This document shows, piece after piece, positions 60,409 to 64,000 of a stretch of DNA of 64,000 bases. The notes beneath the pieces were generated by a model that saw only the letters and a program-made list of their open reading frames with translations, did not search any database and had not been told where the DNA came from. The stretch comes from Paroedura picta (Eukaryota; Chordata; Lepidosauria; Squamata; Gekkonidae). The stretch is taken from the NCBI RefSeq assembly GCF_049243985.1, contig NC_135372.1, positions 93,363,318-93,427,317 on the forward strand, written 5' to 3'. Positions within the stretch are counted from its first letter, which is position 1. Each line of letters begins with the position of its first letter. The position numbers and the translations under genes were made by a program.

Positions 60409-61215
60409 ATAGAGCTTTCTAAGGAGGGAAACTCCACAAACACTAAATGATAACCAAAACAAATAATAGCTAGGACAAAATAATTGGATAACAGGTGTCA
60501 CCAACTGAGCTAGAAGATAGCCAAACTATTCTAAAAGAATGGTTGAGTCCTCAGCAGTTGGTCCTGTAGTCAGAAGGGAGCCCTTTGGCCCAGTGAGATG
60601 TCCTTTGAGGACTGTTGGTACTGCTAAGGTGACTGGAAAACTTTTTCTTGATGATAACGTATATGTTGGTATGACTATGAAGACTGGTAGTGGCTGAATG
60701 GATGGCATTGAGGCTTTGCAAAGGTTCTCTGGGGGACTATGATGGAGGTGCAGATATGCCAAAAGATCTGTCTGCCTGTTTTTCTTAATTTGCAAGAGGA
60801 TATCATCCATCTTTGTGGAGAAGTGGGTAGCACCCTCAACGGGCAGGTTCTCTATTTTTGATGGGCTTCAATCCATAAGGCAGTGGAGCAAAACCATGCA
60901 TGCCTGAGGAGCACCACCACCGAAGCCGTAGCCTGTGCAGATAAATCCACCCTGTGTCTCCTGGGGTTAATCTGCTCCTTTGACAAGGCCTCTGCCTGAA
61001 GAAGCTTTTTTCATCTGGCAAGAGGTTGATATGAGCCAACATCCTCTCCCATAAAAAGTGCTGGCAACCACTCATTATGGCCACATAATTGGCAATCCAA
61101 AGGTTCTGAGAGGATGAGGAATATGTCTTTCTACTGATGGTAGCAGTTTTATACCATTCTCTGTCCATGGGGAAAAGTAGACACTGGATTAATGATGAGG
61201 CTGCATTTCCTTTGC

Positions 61216-61320
61216 AATGAGGGATGATGCATGTGGCCCCAACCTGGTGGAATGAGCTCCCAGAAGAGCTAAGGGCCCTGTCGGAGTTAACAGCTTTCTG
61301 CAGGGCCTGCAAGACGGAGC
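61216..61320 (+). repeat. short L2 LINE C-terminus, + strand
   Basis: It encodes VAPTWWNELPEELRALSEL and TAFCRACKTELL, the end of the L2 ORF, and runs straight into the microsatellite. It faces the minus-strand L2 tail-to-tail. Confidence 0.8.
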
Positions 61321-61378
61321 TTTTATTTATTTATGTATGTATGTATGTATGTATGTATGTATGTATGTATGTATGTAT

Positions 61379-61421
<43 letters not shown>

Positions 61422-61422
61422 T
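61321..61422. repeat. compound microsatellite (ATGT)n(ATTT)n
   Basis: About 100 bp of tetranucleotide repeats between two opposed L2 tails: a TTTA run, then about ten GTAT units, then about twelve TTTA units. Confidence 0.95.
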
Positions 61423-63250
61423 CATACTTCTATACCGCCCTCCCCGGAGGCTCAGGGCGGTTTACATCATAACAAAGAACAATACATAAAACAGTCTGTA
61501 AAACATGTATAACTGATAACTAATAATTGTAACCAAAATAACAGCACAATATAACTGTATAATAATATAGTAATACAAACAAGTCCAGGGCTTGTTGATG
61601 TGACTCTGAGGGGGGTGGCTTATTGATTGAATTCTGAGGGGGGGTGGGGGGGGAGCAGGGGCCCTTTGGTTGCTGTTGATTACGTCTGGTCTCAGCCAAA
61701 TGCCTGGTGGAGGAGCTCCTTTTTGCAGGCCCTGTGGAACTGTTTAAGCTCCGTCAGGGCCCTGATCTCCTCTGGGAGCTCGTTCCACCAGGTAGGGGCC
61801 AGAACAGAGAATGTTCTGGCCCTGGTCGAGACCAGACGGACTTCTTTAGGGCCAGGGATCCTTAGCTGGTTGGTGGCAGTAGAGCGCAGAGCTCTTTTGG
61901 GGGCATAGGCGGGGAGGCGGTCCCTCAGGTACACTGGGCCCTGACCGCGTATGGCCTTGAAGGTAATTACCAGAACCTTTAGTCTGATCCGGAATTCAAC
62001 TGGTAACCATTGCAGCTGGTGGAGAATAGGCCAGATATGAGACCTCCACGGTGTTGCTGTGAGGATCCTGGCTGCTGCATTTTGAACCAGTTGTAGTTTC
62101 CGGGTCAGAGCTAAGGGCAGGCCTGCATAGAGCGAGTTACAAAAGTCCAGTCTAGAGGTGACCGTCGCATGGATCACTGTGGCTAGGTGTTCCGGGGCCA
62201 GGTAGGGTGCTAGTAGTTTGGCTTGGCGGAGATGGTAGAATGCCAGCCGCGCTACCTTTGTGATCTGGGCCTCCATTGTGAGGGAGGCGTCCAGAATCAC
62301 GCCTAGGTTCCTGGCGGAGTGAGCCGTAGAGAGCTGCACGCCATCCAGGGTAGGCAGGCACGCTTCCTCACATGGGCCCTTCCTACCTAGCCACAGGACC
62401 TCCGTCTTTGAAGGATTGAGCTTCAGACGACTCTGCTTGAGCCATCTCGTCACTGCTTCCAGGCAGCTGGCTAATGCTTCTGGGGGAGAGTCAGGGCGGC
62501 CATCCATCAGGAGGAAGAGCTAGGTGTCATCTGCATATTGATGGCAACCCAGCCCAAACTTCCGTACAAGTTGTGCGAGAGGGCGCATGAAGATGTTGAA
62601 TAGGATAGGAGAGAGGACCGCTCCTTGTGGGACTCCACAAGTAAGTTGCTGGCGGTCTGATGTTTTCTCTCCTATTGCAACCCTCTGTCCACGATCCTGG
62701 AGGAAGGAGATCAGCCATTGAAGGGCTGTCCCTTGTATTCCAGCATCGATGAGGCGGCGAGCTAGAAGCTCGTGATCGACTGTGTCGAACACTGCTGAGA
62801 GGTCTAATAATATCAGCAGTGCCGACCTGCCTCGATCCAACTGGCGACGGAGGTCATCCGTCAGGGCGACTAGCGCTGTCTCTACCCCATGGCCAGGCCG
62901 GAAGCCTGACTGGGATGGGTCTAGGACCGAAGCTTCTTCCAGGTATTCCGTCAGTTGGTTTGCGACTGCCCTTTCTATCATTTTGCCCAGAAATGCTAAG
63001 TGCGAGACGGGCCTGTAGTTGTTAGGCTCTTGTGGATTTAGAGATGTTTTTTTCAACAGTGGACGTACCACAGCCTCTTTCAAACCCTCCGGGAATTCTC
63101 CTGTTGTGAGAGATAGGTTGATTATCTCCCGGAGGGGGTCCTTTATTCTTATGCCGGCTGTTTTTAAGAGCCAGGATGGGCAAGGGTCTAGTGGGCATGT
63201 AGTTGGCCTTGTTGTCGCTAGTATCCTGTCCACTTCGGTCAGCGTGAGTC
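61423..63250 (-). repeat. L2 LINE, 5' truncated, RT frame nearly open
   Basis: The tail is at 61430-61465 (CGCCCTCCCCGGAGGCTCAG). The minus frame 63233-62520 carries RT blocks (VVRPLLKKT, NNYRPVS, QSGFRPGHG, LLDLSAVFDTVDH, CGVPQGAVLSPILFNIF, QYADDT). The same frame continues over one TAG codon after YADDT into 62507-61692 ([32 protein letters not shown]). The endonuclease half is missing. It is the youngest-looking LINE in the window. Confidence 0.92.
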
Positions 63251-63264
63251 ATCTGAAGTTAGTG

Positions 63265-63556
63265 AGAGCCAGTTTGGTGTAGTGGTTAGGAGTGCGGACT
63301 TCTAATCTGGCATGCCGGGTTCGATTCTGCGCTCCCCCACATGCAACCAGCTGGGTGACCTTGGGCTCGCCACGGCACTGATAAAGCTGTTCTGACCGGG
63401 CAGTGATATCAGGGCTCTCTCAGCCTCACCCACCTCACAGGGTGTCTGTTGTGGGGAGAGGAAAGGGAAGGCGACTGTAAGCCGCTTTGAGCCTCCTTCG
63501 GGTAGGGAAAAGCGGCATATAAGAACCAACTCTTCTTCTTCTTCTTCTTCTTCATA
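63265..63556 (+). repeat. tRNA-derived SINE family A, copy 6
   Basis: The best preserved copy: A box TTGGTGTAGTGGTTAGGAG, B box GGGTTCGATTCTGC, body CCAGCTGGGTGACCTTGGGC, end AAGAACCAACTCTTC plus a (TTC)n tail. Confidence 0.92.
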
Positions 63557-63582
63557 GTTTTCTCATGCCGGGCATATGAATC

Positions 63583-63730
63583 ATAGAAACATAGAATCAT
63601 AGAGTTGGAAGGGGCCATACAGGCCATCTAGTCCAACCCCCTGCTCAACGCAGGATCAGCCCAAAGCATCCTAAAGCATCCAAGAAAAGTGTGTATCCAA
63701 CCTTTACTTGAAGACTGCCAGTGAGGCAGT
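63583..63730 (-). repeat. CR1 LINE 3' end
   Basis: AACATAGAATCATAGAGTTG, GGAAGGGGCCATACAGG and CTAGTCCAACCCCCTGCTCA are the inverse of a CR1 3' terminus. Confidence 0.88.
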
Positions 63731-64000
63731 TGAGGCCAGGGCAGGCAGTCCCAATATTAGATCTGGGCTCCCTGGGTTCATCTGAATGATCTGATTGCCT
63801 CACTCCCATATTAGCAACCTGATGTCCCTCGGCTCACGTGGGGCGGTTTGGGGGGGGGGTTAGTGGGGTTACTTAGTGCTCGCCTGTTGCCTAACGTTGA
63901 TAACGTTGATAGTATGGATTGGTTTTAATGGTTTTAACTATGGGTTTTATTGTAATTATTATCTTGTAAACTGCCGTGAGCCTAAGGGAACGGCGGTATA
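63731..64000 (+). repeat. L2 LINE 3'UTR and tail, cut by the window end
   Basis: It ends in TTGTAAACTGCCGTGAGCC then GGGAACGGCGGTATA, the L2 tail in + orientation. The 5' edge is uncertain. Confidence 0.65.

Larger units (their letters stand above)
57740..61215 (-). mobile_element. DIRS-like retrotransposon fossil(s), with nested insertions
   Basis: Minus-strand remnants of a tyrosine-recombinase retrotransposon in the order expected for the family. About 60410-61215 is gag-like (YSSSSQNLWIANYVAIMSG). Reverse transcriptase pieces lie at 59740-60145 (VLPFGLVTAPCVYKV) and 58503-58740 (YLDDWLI). An RNase H-like block lies at 57747-58016 (ATVYINCQG). It is extensively broken and old. An L1 tail (58790-59690) and a SINE (60149-60408) lie within it. 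The two RT pieces cover overlapping parts of the domain, so this may be two elements rather than one. No recombinase remnant or terminal repeat was recognised. Confidence 0.75.

Noticed and set aside
61321-61422. Tetranucleotide array considered as a CRISPR or satellite
   Set aside because: Plain microsatellite in a LINE tail; no spacers, and the genome is vertebrate.

Overview
The window is vertebrate nuclear DNA, almost certainly from a squamate reptile. It carries two complete intron-rich genes that recognisably encode MICAL1 (+ strand) and SMPD2 (- strand). They are arranged tail-to-tail, as I recall for the human MICAL1/SMPD2 locus. The squamate assignment rests on the repeats: a 5S rRNA-derived SINE, two tRNA-derived SINE families of lizard type, L2 and CR1 LINEs with their typical tails, an L1 tail, a DIRS-like fossil and several hAT-type MITEs. 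A gecko is possible, but I cannot fix the species.

Layout. 1-13,803: no recognisable gene, only repeats (a SINE, a 0.9-kb DNA transposon, CR1, nested L2, tRNA SINEs); any non-coding first exon of MICAL1 must lie here or further upstream. 13,835-41,440: MICAL1, 23 coding exons whose splice phases all agree, about 1,167 residues, with flavin monooxygenase, CH, LIM and C-terminal bMERB coiled-coil domains. 41,441-44,382: convergent 3' regions. 44,549-52,633: SMPD2 (neutral sphingomyelinase-1 type), 10 coding exons, about 406 residues, with its catalytic residues and two C-terminal membrane segments. About 56,100-57,180: a CpG-rich, promoter-like block that probably serves SMPD2 through a 5'UTR intron. 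57,740-64,000: nested repeats: a DIRS-like fossil with an L1 tail and a SINE inside it, an L2 LINE with a nearly open reverse transcriptase frame, a SINE, CR1 and another L2 tail.

The two genes are not known to work together. MICAL1 is a cytosolic actin-oxidising monooxygenase and Rab effector; SMPD2 is a membrane phosphodiesterase. Their adjacency is ordinary conserved synteny. I found no new multi-gene system. The most unusual content is structural: MICAL1 introns hold several long near-perfect hairpins and palindromic MITEs, one coding intron has a GC-AG boundary, and a 0.9-kb transposon is present in two inverted copies, one upstream of and one inside MICAL1.
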